Source: Eremomyces bilateralis CBS 781.70 | Lineage: Eukaryota; Ascomycota; Dothideomycetes; Eremomycetales; Eremomycetaceae | NCBI RefSeq assembly: GCF_010015585.1 | Contig: NW_022985090.1 | Coordinates: 1 to 64,000, forward strand | Length of the DNA: 64,000 bases | Direction: 5' to 3' | In this document: piece after piece, positions 54,519 to 64,000 of the stretch | How positions within the stretch are numbered: position 1 is the stretch's first letter | Layout: the number at the start of each line of letters is the position of its first letter | The notes under the pieces: model-generated | Seen by the model: only the letters and a program-made list of their open reading frames with translations | What the model was told of the DNA's origin: nothing | Databases searched by the model: none | Made by a program: the position numbers and the translations under genes

Positions 54519-56109
54519 CTATTCCCCCTGACTCCCTTCCCTCGGACCCCTGAAATAATTCCGTACTCTGTCCACAATGCTCTGTGGCCCCTCCCCATGC
54601 TGCGACGAACCCCCCGAGCCTCGCCGGCTTGAACTCAGCCTCCGGCCCCCTGACGACCGCGACGGCGTCGCCGGCTGGGAATAATACCGCGGATCGGGCG
54701 GTGGGAACTGAAAACCTCCGGGGAGTCCGGACATCTGCGGCATAGTCGAATCCGACGGCCGGCCCCCTCTCACCGAGCTCGAAGGACCGGCAGGCACCGC
54801 GGTCGCGGAAGCAGATCGACGTGGCAACGATGCATCGGCGCTGTTTTTTGGCTCGGAGTCACTGGCGATGCCTTGTCTGCAGTGCGGGCAGGTATCGTGC
54901 TCTCCCAGCCAGGCCTCGATGCAGGGGATATGGAACCAATGGGTGCACGGCAACTTCGCCACCTCCTGGTCCAAAATCACCTCGTCCATGCAGATGCTGC
55001 ACTCGGCCTTGCCGCTGTCGCCGAGCATGGATTTGTCGATTTTGACGCGCGGGATGGCGGCGATGGCTTCCGCGGAGGCGGGGCCGGGGGCGGAGCCGGT
55101 GGCGTTTTGCTCCATGAGTTGGGAGATGATGCGGTCAAAGGCTTCTTGGGTGTAGACGCCGTCGCCTTGGACGCCGCCGGGGGGGACGCCGAGCATAGTT
55201 TGGAGGAGGGTAGCGAGAGGGAAGGGTGGGGGAGGGGGGCCGCGGGATCCGGAGGGAGGGTGGGCCTGGTTCGGAGGACCCCAGGCGCGGCCTTGGGCGC
55301 CGAAAAGCATGTCGTTCAGGATACTAATCAGTTGTCAGCGAAGGGAATGGGGTAATAGTTGAGAACGACAACACATACTTCTGGATGGTATCCACGGGCG
55401 GACTACCCGGAGGCGACCCATTTCCATCCCGAGGGAACAGTTGGGTTGACGAGGTGAATGTAAACCTTGACCCCTGACCTGGCCCTGACCTGACCTCTAC
55501 CTGCCCTCCTCGAACATTCATGTTCTCAAGCGGATTTCGCTCGTCTGAAGTTGGGCTTCGCGGGTCTGGAGTTGGGGTCCGTTGTCCGGGTCCGCTTCTG
55601 CTGTTAGAACCGGGGCTTCGTGTCTCCTCTCCTGGTTGTGGACCTGCGATACCAGCCATCATTGACGTGAAGTTGTTCAATAGGTCGTGCAGTGCCGGTC
55701 GTGGTTGGCCATGGTCGTCTCGTGCTTCCCCGGTCGGTGATAAGGACCTATGTATCGTCCCTGTTACTGTGAACCCGTTAGGCGTTGGTCGGAACTGCAA
55801 GTTCTCAATATCATCTTCATCGGGATCGGGTGCTGCCCAGGGATCATGATCGTAGAGTGGGTGGCGCTGTGAGGGTTGAGGTAGATCACCTAAGGTAGGT
55901 ATGGATTGATCGATTCGCGGATCATGATTAGCTTCAATCTGTCGTGTACAGGTTAGTTTTGGTGCTGAGATTGTGATCCATTTCATGTGGGCACATACAA
56001 TCTCTGTGAACTCGGAATGACAATGCGGGCACGTCAAGCCATGTTCATCTCGGAACCACTCCTCCTCACACGAATGACAGTAGACAAGCGCTCGATTCTG
56101 GGAATCCAT
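54519..56109 (-). CDS. RING-H2 E3 ubiquitin ligase with N-terminal zinc ribbon (RNF115/126-like)
   Basis: Three exons are inferred: 56109-55999, 55938-55379 and 55323-54519, giving 491 residues. The N-terminus has a CxxC...CxxC zinc ribbon, VYCHSCEEEWF then LTCPHCHSEF, as in RNF115/RNF126-type ligases, where it binds ubiquitin or clients. A long disordered Pro/Ser/Gly-rich linker follows. ILNDMLFG and an Ala/Pro region lead to the RING-H2: CSICMDEVILDQEVAKLPC, THWFHIPCIEAWL and DTCPHCRQ, with the full C3H2C3 set. The C-terminal 140 residues are Ser/Arg-rich. The first intron is 60 bp and contains no stop in frame, so retention would add 20 residues inside the protein. Substrate unknown. Confidence 0.88.
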
Positions 56110-57774
56110 CTTGTGATATGTGGGGATATCCAAGATATCAGTCGGAAAAGGCTCAATATCGGTTGCGCTCGGAGAATGGGATGCGCTCGGTCTCGTATAC
56201 GTCCCGTCGAAGTTGAGTTCAAAGGGAGTTTGTCATCCTTCTCATCGGCCTGAAATATCCGGAAAGCCTTCCAAAGAGTAGGTATGAGCCTTAATATAAA
56301 GCGTACGGCGCAATCACGAGAAAAACGAGAGGATGATAAAGCCTGGTGTCGTGATGTTGCTCAAGGCTGTCTAAGATGATGCGGGTTGGAATCGAGAGAT
56401 CTTGAATGCGACAGGCAGAGGAAGGAGAGGAGAATAGATAGGCTGAAACCTAATTTGAAGATGGTTTGCTGGAATTCTGATAGTGCTGGGGATCGTTTGG
56501 TTTGATGTGATATGTGGCTCGACACGTTTTTGGTGATGGCAGATGACGTTTGCGCGGAAGTCGTGGACCCTTTATATCTGATTCATCAGCATTCTTCACC
56601 ACTAATACCTATCTACCATCTCTCTTATCACTTCGCCTCTTAATTATTCAGGCAAATACCTCTGTATAGGTATCTTTTAATGGTTTTGTCCGTTGATTTC
56701 TACTGTCATTCGCGATAGGAAGTGGATTGGGCAGGCATGCCTTGTATCCGCCACTCCGGTCAGGTACGATATGCAATATAAATACTGGTACAGGTATTCT
56801 TCAGGGCCATCTTGTCCCTCTTCCTGACTTACAGCGTCATTTGGATCGGTTTACAGTCGTTCAAGTTAAGGCGTCTTTTCTTTTTGGCTGTTTTCTGCCG
56901 TTGTTTAGAGTAATTAGAGCGTCTGTCTTCATACCTTCCCTTCATTCCTCACATCATCCACGGTCCCAGTCCACAGGCACTGGCATCGAGTACGTACCCT
57001 TCAGCTAGCAAATGAGCAATGGGGTGCCTATTGAAACTTCGGGCCAATGAATGACTCTCGGGTCTCTCTCATGTGTCTGGTTGACCATGGAAATAGGACT
57101 CGGGTGGAGAACTCCGATGCTACAATCAACATTCGAAGACAAGTGAAGCGACTTTTGCGGCAGAGAATTCGATTCTTTGCTTGGCTACATTTGTCTAAAT
57201 ATCCATTGCGTCAATCCGAGGGGTATTCTATTAGGATATTGCCTGGTTACTCCCCTCTGTTCATCCAAGTTCTGCATCGTTTGGGCGCTTCCCAGTTCTT
57301 CATTGACAGGACTAGGACGACATGGTACACGCTCTATCTAAGCTAGATGGTCTATTGGGGCAGTGATCTCGCGAAGCTGAACGATCTTCATTCTAGTACA
57401 ATAGCTACTTCTACTAACAGAGAATCAGACACCCTGGGAGTTCAAATTCGTGTATATGCCGACCCTTTCCTAAGCCAACAGCAGCTTAACTTGTTTACAG
57501 TTTGCGTTCTACGGTTGCATACACAGCAGAAGCTGACCTGTTGGGCATGAATGGACTTGAGAATCCGACTGTATGCAAGCTTTCGCAGTACCATCTGCAG
57601 GTCGTATGCAAGACGTGGGGCCATGCATATAGAACCATCTAGACAAAATCAGGAGGCTGGAGCCTTCTTACATGCTTCACACCCGTATATTCAACACAGT
57701 TTCCATGGTATCTCTCTCTTCATTCGAATACAGCTCTCCGATCCAGATAATTCACACTCCGCTCTTCCGCAGCA
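56110..57774. other. Long intergenic region
   Basis: No recognisable gene. The left part is the promoter and leader of the RING gene. Plus frame 57047-57346 is open but has no recognisable content. Confidence 0.45.
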
Positions 57775-58685
57775 ATGGTAATCAAAGGCTCCAAACAACC
57801 GACCTATGTCCTCCTCAACGACACACTGCCGTCCACCGGTTCGCACTCCCAACTACTCGGCCCGTTCGTAGCGAACCCGCTGAGTCCAACCGACGAATAC
57901 GCCCCCGATGATCATTCCATCATCACTGAGATCTTCAGCTCCCTCTCCCCGAACCTCGAGGCCGCTCGCAGTTCGTCTCCCAGCAATTCAGTGCATCTAA
58001 GTCTACCGCCGTGCAAGCACGCCTCGAGCACTTGTTGACGCTGGGCTGCACGGTTTAGCGTCAAGCGGACTGGTATGTTGACACGCCGCGAATTTTGACG
58101 CGGCGGTTAACACAGCATCGGCGCGTCTTTCAGTCTCTCATGCGCGACCAGGAGATCAAGGCGGAGGCACTAGACTTGCTCGAGAATAATGGCGGAATCG
58201 CGTACATGGCGGTTGTGACGCGATCCTTCACGGATGCCAAGGTGGTGGAGAACGGGGGTGTTCAGAAAGAGTTGGAGGGAAGCGTAGCGGTGCCGTTGGA
58301 TAAACTAGCTGGCGATGCTTCAGTCCCGCCGCCGGCGGTACCAAACTTGACAATGAGCGGGAAGAAGGAGGAGACGACGGATTAGGGTAGGGAATACGTC
58401 GTGGAAGGAGAACGGTTCTTCCAGGCACAGTATAGAATCATTAAGGCAAGAAGGTCTGGGTTCCTTGGGCTGGGTACGGGGTTGGTGACGGTACAGTTTG
58501 GTCAGATCGCTGGGGTTGAGGCTGGGAGCAGAACATTCCATGACGGAAGCCCAGTTATATACAGAGATGATCAGGACGAAGAGGACGAAATAGATGGTGA
58601 TATTGACGAAGATGTCGGTATCTCGGAAGAAGATCTTACAGCGGAAGCACTTGGCATGTCTGGTTCGTTGCTTGTGACGGAGTGA
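57775..58685 (+). pseudogene. Broken conserved fungal gene of unknown function
   Basis: The 5' part starts MVIKGSKQPTYVLLNDTLPS and runs through NPLSPTDEYAPDDHSIITEI to LEAAR. There the frame shifts: the next sensible residues (QFVSQQFSASKSTAVQARLE) lie in a different frame near 57970. Around 58045-58095 are stops and another shift. From 58095 the text is good again: LTQHRRVFQSLMRDQEIKAE, GGIAYMAVVTRSFTDAKVV and VPLDKLAGDAS. A single TAG at 58383-58385 then precedes EYVVEGERFFQAQYRIIKAR in the same frame, ending at 58685. The coding pattern is otherwise so well kept that loss must be recent, or some breaks are sequence errors. No domain recognised. Confidence 0.65.
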
Positions 58686-58799
58686 CATTTATATTCCTGA
58701 AGTAAAGAGCATATCCCCAGGGCTTCTGGGGCCGGTGGTAGTTATTTGTAATGCATATCGTGTGCCCCTGTGCTCTCCTTCATCTGAGACTTCCGCAAC

Positions 58800-59760
58800 T
58801 CATCCATCCATATGACCTTGTTGCTGTTCCGGAGTGAGATACAAAAAGATAATCTGCCCAGTAATTTCCAGATATTCATCGAAAGCGAGGCGACCGCGTC
58901 CCATCTCAAATCCTAGAGGTTTGCAAAGAAGCTGAATCTGATCCTCAGAACTCAGATTCTCGAAAGGGATCAGAGTTTCTCGTGCTGCGATCGCCCGCAC
59001 GTAAGCGTCCATGTCGACTTGGGATTGAACCGATTCTCCAGCCTACGTGATGCGGAGCATTGAACGTAAAGCGGAGGAGAGCGCGGCACTGGGCGGCGTC
59101 TGGTTGTCGAAAGAGTCGCTGATTTGTTGGAGTCAATTCCAACTGCTCGATCGAGTCCACTTTCTCGGAGTACGCGTTCCGATTTCCCCAGGTTACCATA
59201 TGCCTGGATCAAAAGCCCACCGGCCTTCTCATATTGCTGCAGGCGTAGATAGGAAAGGCTCCAACGAGAATTGCGTTCGATCAACCCTATCGGAGCAGCT
59301 CGAGTCGCCCAATAGCCACCAGAAAGACCTGATTCAAGAGCAGTATACCGGTCAATGTAAGCAGCCGCAGAATGCCAGTCCTTCTCCTTGATGGCCATAT
59401 CGATCAATTGCTCGTAGTAAATTCCCTCAGCGGGTTTATCACCCCCCCTCTTCATATCTTCCAAGTCCAAGGAGCGCTAAACCGTAAATCAAGAGAGCAT
59501 GGCATTTGGCAGCGCGAAGCTCCGCATCATCTTTGTCGAAATGCATTCCATATCCATGATCATCGTCGAAATTTTCGGGAATTTATCCGGATTTGTCGCT
59601 TGGGATACAATTCGGCGGAGCATCTCAGCCGCCTGATATATGCTTTATTGGTCCAGGGGCGATGATCCAATGATTAAAACATTTCGAACCTTCTCCGATG
59701 GAATTCCTGTACGATCAGGATCTCCACAACCATCTCGGAACTTCAGTCTACCAAGGATAA
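58800..59760 (-). pseudogene. Decayed helical-repeat (TPR-like) protein gene
   Basis: Minus-strand pieces in shifting frames read, in order, AAEMLRRIVSQATNPDKF, ELRAAKCHALLIYGLALLGL, IYYEQLIDMAIKEKDWHSAA, LSYLRLQQYEKAGGLLIQAY, LELTPTNQRLF and AAQCRALLRFTFNAPHHV. They end with a C-terminal block, LPFENLSSEDQIQLL-like, finishing at 58800. The paired-helix spacing suggests TPR-type repeats. At least three frame changes and some stops separate the pieces, and none of the junctions has a plausible intron. A real gene with unusual introns is less likely. Confidence 0.45.
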
Positions 59761-60027
59761 TCGGAAATCCAACAAATTGAGATAAAGATGTGGAAACCAA
59801 CTAGACTTTCCCTGTGGTATTGCGAAAATAAAGTCCAAAATATCATTCTCAACTCGACCGCCATGCAAAACACCAAACGCATTGCTTCACAACCCTGGCT
59901 GCATATCTTAGTGTGCAATATTCCGTTCCTTTTCCTGCTGAGGAGCAAGTTCTCTAAAGGAGCGAATCGTTACCGGAGCTATTCCTCCTTAAATCTCCTT
60001 TTGCTAGCCCCAAAGTTCCTTGAGGTA

Positions 60028-60807
60028 TTAGCCTGGAAGACTGCTATGGCTTGACTCGTCCAGTGGCGTCTGGTCGGCCCCAACTGGAACTTGGTCAGTC
60101 ACCCCTTTTCCACCAAGCAACCCCATTGCACGGAACAGCCTCAAGGTCCTAGCTTCTTGCTTATCACATAGCATTACATCGTGCCGTTGTAAATGCTCAG
60201 TGATCATCCGGTATGCATCTTTCCCTTCCTTTCTAGGAACTTTCATTTCAATCTCCATCAGATGGTGCGGCAGTGCTTTCACATCGTCGAATACCGCTTT
60301 GAATCCTTTGATTCTGAGCTTCCATTTCGGATTTTGGTACGGACCGAAGGGCACAAGGTCCGCCCAAGCAACCCGCTGGAACTGCTCAACGAAAGCGACC
60401 TGGTCGTCGCTCCAGAGTGACTTTCGATGCAGAGGTGATCTGCGTTCACAGGTGTAGAAGGTCGAATTGCCGTATTGATCCCAAACACAGTGAGCCTTGT
60501 CTCGGATGGCGGTTTCGTCTTCGTCGAATCGAACCTTGACTGAGGAGATCTTCTGTCGTTTGCTGATCATCGTACGTTTGCTCATCTTCGTGCGAAACAT
60601 GACCCCATTCTCAGTGTACCTGGGCATCTCCGTGTCATAGTAAGTGACCGGATTCTCTTTATATGGTTTGGAGCCTTTGTGCCCTAGCTTTTCAAGCACG
60701 ATTTTCGGGTGGGGGTCACAGAGTGACCATTGTAGGTGTACACTTTCTTTCGCCTTGGTACATGTAGCAACAGTGACCAAAACCAGGAATAGGAATACAC
60801 GCAGCAT
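60028..60807 (-). CDS. Secreted protein, possible CYTH-like fold
   Basis: A single-exon gene of 259 residues. MLRVFLFLVLVTVATCTKA is a clear signal peptide. The mature part includes TYYDTEMPRYTENGVMFRTK, where YYDT...L/ENGVxxRxR matches the strand pattern of CYTH/triphosphate-tunnel proteins, followed by KISSVKVRFDEDETAIRD (alternating charged residues), an FYTCERRSPL block, LRIKGFKAVFDDVK and LMEIEMKVPRKEGKDAY with paired acidic and basic residues. The fold assignment rests on this pattern only and the protein would be an unusual secreted member. The C-terminal 45 residues are Gly/Asp-rich and probably disordered. There is no neighbour in a shared unit. Confidence 0.7.
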   Translation of the reverse strand: MLRVFLFLVLVTVATCTKAKESVHLQWSLCDPHPKIVLEKLGHKGSKPYKENPVTYYDTEMPRYTENGVMFRTKMSKRTMISKRQKISSVKVRFDEDETAIRDKAHCVWDQYGNSTFYTCERRSPLHRKSLWSDDQVAFVEQFQRVAWADLVPFGPYQNPKWKLRIKGFKAVFDDVKALPHHLMEIEMKVPRKEGKDAYRMITEHLQRHDVMLCDKQEARTLRLFRAMGLLGGKGVTDQVPVGADQTPLDESSHSSLPG

Positions 60808-62222
60808 CTTGAATAGCTATAGCGATATTTAGTGCAATAACTAATAAAGAAATGTTTAAATACAACACTCGTTGAAGATGAGGGTTCGTATGAATATATA
60901 CATCCATCATCTGATGGATGATCAGCACAAGTCGTGCTTGTGACGATAGGATGACGCAAAATTGAGACATTGTGGTACTTCAAAAGGTGTACAGGATAAA
61001 CTCTTATGATAACATAAAACTTCGACCTGGAGGCTACTTTAACAGTATATCGTAATAAACAAAGAAACGGCAGCCATGTGTCTTTTTTCCTTCACAAGTC
61101 AGATAGAAGCGTTCTGCAGACTGGTGAATATATCGACGATGATCCTCGTCGAGTGAATGCTGGAAAAATAAACCGCCCCAGACCACAACTCAGACTCCGT
61201 ACGGAAACATGTAGTGCATAACACATGTATCCAACTTGAAGGAGACATAAATCACAAACAACGGTGTTCTCATAGCTAGTCGGACGACCTTGAACTTCCT
61301 CTGGCAACCTCGCAGAGTCCCAAAGTTACGTCTACTGCAGCAAAAGAGCTGATACATCCCCTTCATCATCCTTGTGAGCTCTTTACTGAACTTCTGGCAC
61401 TTATCATAGGGTTTTTATTGCGCACTGGTCAGGTTGGCATACGGACTCACGCGATAACAGGCATCATATCGAGATATAAGACAGGCATACGGCTTGAGTC
61501 TTAGCCTCGTGTAAAGCTCGTTCTCGTCATTCGTCGCATCACTCTATAAGCTTTGATCAACCAATATGCTACTTCTCACACCCTCTTCGGACACAATTGA
61601 GATTGATGGTATCTCGTACTGTTGGGCCTGCGGCTTCCCGCTGTCGTATGTGTCTCCATGCGTCTGTGAGAGATGCAATTTGTTCAATTGACTTGGAGAT
61701 GTGGAGGGAGAGGGGGAGCAAGGGGGAGAGAGGGCGCGGGGAAGGGAGAACACGGGAAAGAAGAGCGCGATCGACGCGTCAGGGGAACTTCTAAGCGGAA
61801 CATATGTTACATTAAAAGGCAAAATTCATGGCTCGCTGGGGATGTTATTTGCTGATACGGGCACCATTAAGGAGGAAGAGAGCAATGATACATACTAGAG
61901 GTGGCAAACCAAGGAAACTATTCCTCTCAGATGCATATTGATCACATAGCAACATCTTGAAGTGCGGCATCTTACTATTATTCTCTCCCATACTTCGCTT
62001 TGCCACTGATTCCGGTGAATGTCCCTTAGAATTCGGCAGCAGAGCGTCGAGCTGGACCGGATCCCTTTTCCATACGCTGGCTTGAGCTACTTTGTCGAAT
62101 ATCTTCTTACATGACCATGGCCCAAATATGATTGGAGCGACATTCTTCGCTTCCTTTACTAGTCGCCATGGATCGATTGGCGTAGTCTAGGCCATCAGAT
62201 CGAAATTCTCTGATAGGAGCAG
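60808..62222. other. Intergenic region, no gene recognised
   Basis: Only short frames. 61690-61790 is G/A-rich, giving apparent basic peptides on the plus strand. No repeats or RNA genes are seen. Confidence 0.45.
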
Positions 62223-62960
62223 CTCATGTAAAACGTCGAAGCGCCGCATTGGAGTCCAAATGTAGCCCCACACTTTCAAACTTCCGCAACTTCCTTTCGA
62301 AAACACAGAACTCATACGTTTTTCTGCTCAGGCAGTCCAGGATTGGTCGCCAGCTCGGTTGCGTTGAAGATACCTGCCCATGGCACGGTCGTGGCCCCTC
62401 TCCAGTCCAAAACTCCAATGATTTTGTAGTCCTCATCCACCAATATGATTCGATGATCCAAATCCGCATGACATAAAGGAAACGGACCTGTAGGAACCTT
62501 ATCTCGGATGATGTGCGGGAGGGCGTGCATCAGAACCCAACAGACCGTGATCCACTCTTCCCTAGGGACATGTGTCCCAAAGCCCCTGGCGTTGCCGGTA
62601 AGATAGGCCATGTTGATGGGGTTCATGTGCTGCCGATGGCGTGAAAAGTAATCCAACGATGGGCCTAAAGGTGGAGTCCAGGCATTGGACGAGGGAATCC
62701 TAGACCGATCAACTTTGACGTTGGGTGAGCCCAGTTCGCGAGCGGGCATCCCAATCATATCGTAATTTATCAGGCTTAACTGACAATAGTAGTCTGCCAG
62801 ATAGTGTGCGAACTTTGCGCAATGATCTGCTGGCACGATTTCGCAGGCCTGCAGCCAAGTCGCAGAGGTAGTTGAAGTTTGCTTCCACGAGGACTTGCCA
62901 TATCTGACTATGCAGGCCGCTTCATTTGGGGTTCAGACTGGACACAGGAACCCAAGTCTT
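62223..62960 (-). pseudogene. Fragment of an APH-like phosphotransferase
   Basis: A minus-strand frame of 175 residues (62836-62312), open further upstream without an ATG, contains HCAKFAHYLADYYCQLSLIN, then a linker, and the kinase-like catalytic block LCHADLDHRIILVDEDYKII followed by GVLDWRGATTVPW. This matches the Brenner motif and the DW metal-binding motif of fungal aminoglycoside phosphotransferase-like proteins. In the family the block usually reads HxDxxxxNILVD; here the Asn position is Ile. The ATP-binding N-terminal lobe is not found upstream. Downstream the frame changes to ERKLRKFESVGLHLD before ending near 62224. Probably a decayed or partial gene. Confidence 0.6.
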
Positions 62961-64000
62961 GTTCAAAGCTCAGGAGGTGACTATAACTAATTCAGACCGG
63001 GGAGTGCAGATCTGAATTGAAAGGGCAGTGGACCGAATCGAAGGTGCTGGTAATATAAGGAGACGCCGGTGAGACTTAGCCATGCCAGCAGACACACCAC
63101 AGGAACAAATGGAAGCAAACAGTTTGGTTCTTTATATGTATGAGCCAGATGTCTCGGAGATTCTCTTACTGAGTGAGAAGAAAGGACGGTGTTTCCGACC
63201 GCCGCAAGGCGCGTGGTAAGACTTCCGAATAGATATAAAAGGCACGTGTTTTAATATCAAGCCAAAGATATTGCACCAGGATTCAATCCCGAGTACTTGG
63301 TGGTTCGAAAACATGATAAACACATGATGAAGACAAAACACAATGTCCTTCATGCTATTCTTTTCACAAGCTCTTCAACGGCTGCGTCTTCTGTGGATTG
63401 CAGATCAGGTTTGTCTTGATAGTTTGGTAACCCGTAGTGCTGGTACAAGCATGGTGGAGCCTTTGTCAGTTGTTCTTCGTAAGAGAAGTAATCAGGCAAT
63501 GGCTGTTCCTTCGAATTTTCTTCACAGTTTCATATGCTCGAGATCAAGGCTGGCTTTAGAAGAGCGATCCATGGTTGTATAGAGGATGGTAGACCGAAGC
63601 AGAGATTCATATGCACAGAAAAGGAATAAAGAGAAGGTCTAACTGACGTTAGAGTAAGGCAATTTAAGATTCATTTGCAACATGACTCTAGCAGAACGCT
63701 GACTCGGATAAAGCAGTGAAGAAGCTCTCTTGACATGACTAACCATTAGAATATATATAACTAACTAGTTATAGGAGAATGAGTATTCCGATACAAGTCA
63801 TAAACAGGCCTGATCAGGATCTCTACATAAGCAGCTCAGGGAAGAAAGATATGATATGCTCTAGTTAAGTTGTAAGACCGCATTCAAGGACAAAACGCAA
63901 GTTAGTGACCTACTGCGTCTCAGCTAAGGTCACTCTTGACGGCTGTAAATCTAGGAATACGAGGCCCAGCCAGAAGTATAGCTATGCAAGCTGCGGCTGG
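62961..64000. other. Right end of the window, no gene recognised
   Basis: Short frames only (for example 63132-63353 minus and 63343-63582 plus), none with recognisable content. A gene starting beyond the window cannot be excluded. Confidence 0.45.

Noticed and set aside
61597-61898. Overlapping plus-strand frames rich in Glu, Arg and Gly
   Set aside because: They come from a short G/A-rich tract; the three frames all stay open for the same reason.

Overview
The window is filamentous ascomycete DNA, most likely from the order Eurotiales (Aspergillus/Penicillium type). Genes are interrupted by short introns of about 46-110 bp with GT(A/R)NGT donors, CTRAC-like branch points and YAG acceptors. 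The recognisable proteins include a CYP61 sterol C-22 desaturase, a 769-residue cullin-1, an AVL9 protein, a fungal ABC-C transporter and a NACHT-WD40 NLR. A run of 10 N at 15616-15625 shows that this is a scaffold with an assembly gap.

Layout. 1-262 is the tail of a pogo/Fot1-type transposase. 1.2-9.3 kb is a compact conserved block: erg5 (+), a mitochondrial-type rhodanese (-), a DENN-related LCHN/DUF2347 protein (+), a small unknown gene (-) and a four-helix membrane protein (-). 9.3-17.4 kb is decayed and repeat-rich: a ruined host gene, two copies of the 3' end of a Tad-like LINE, and a pogo/Fot1 transposase cut off by the gap. A 15-bp direct repeat brackets the LINE/transposase/LINE block. 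17.4-26.5 kb holds an unknown gene, avl9 and a full-length ABC-C transporter. 26.9-28.7 kb is a pogo-type DNA transposon with long terminal inverted repeats and a broken transposase. 29.5-32.4 kb holds a GNAT acetyltransferase, a fragment of a CK1-like kinase and a cysteine-rich single-pass membrane protein.

32.7-41.8 kb is the most interesting stretch. A large NLR gene (35439-40426) lies between a dead mariner-type element and a 3'-truncated pogo-type transposase. It encodes a NACHT NTPase followed by 20 WD40 repeats of exactly 126 bp each, nearly identical at the DNA level, plus one degenerate closing blade. This is the architecture of the Podospora het-e/het-d (HNWD) allorecognition genes, with repeats that evolve by concerted exchange and vary at a few surface residues.

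41.8-45.0 kb has only weakly supported genes. 45.7-56.1 kb contains culA, a cupin protein, another pogo-type relic, more decayed DNA with minisatellites, and a RING-H2 E3 ligase with an N-terminal zinc ribbon. CulA (SCF scaffold) and the RING protein both belong to ubiquitin ligation but are not adjacent. 57.8-62.9 kb has three decaying host genes (a conserved unknown protein, a helical-repeat protein, an APH-like phosphotransferase) around one intact secreted protein with a possible CYTH fold. No rRNA, convincing tRNA or CRISPR array was seen.

All exon boundaries were placed by eye from splice consensus, reading-frame continuity and recalled family sequences, without alignment or transcript data.
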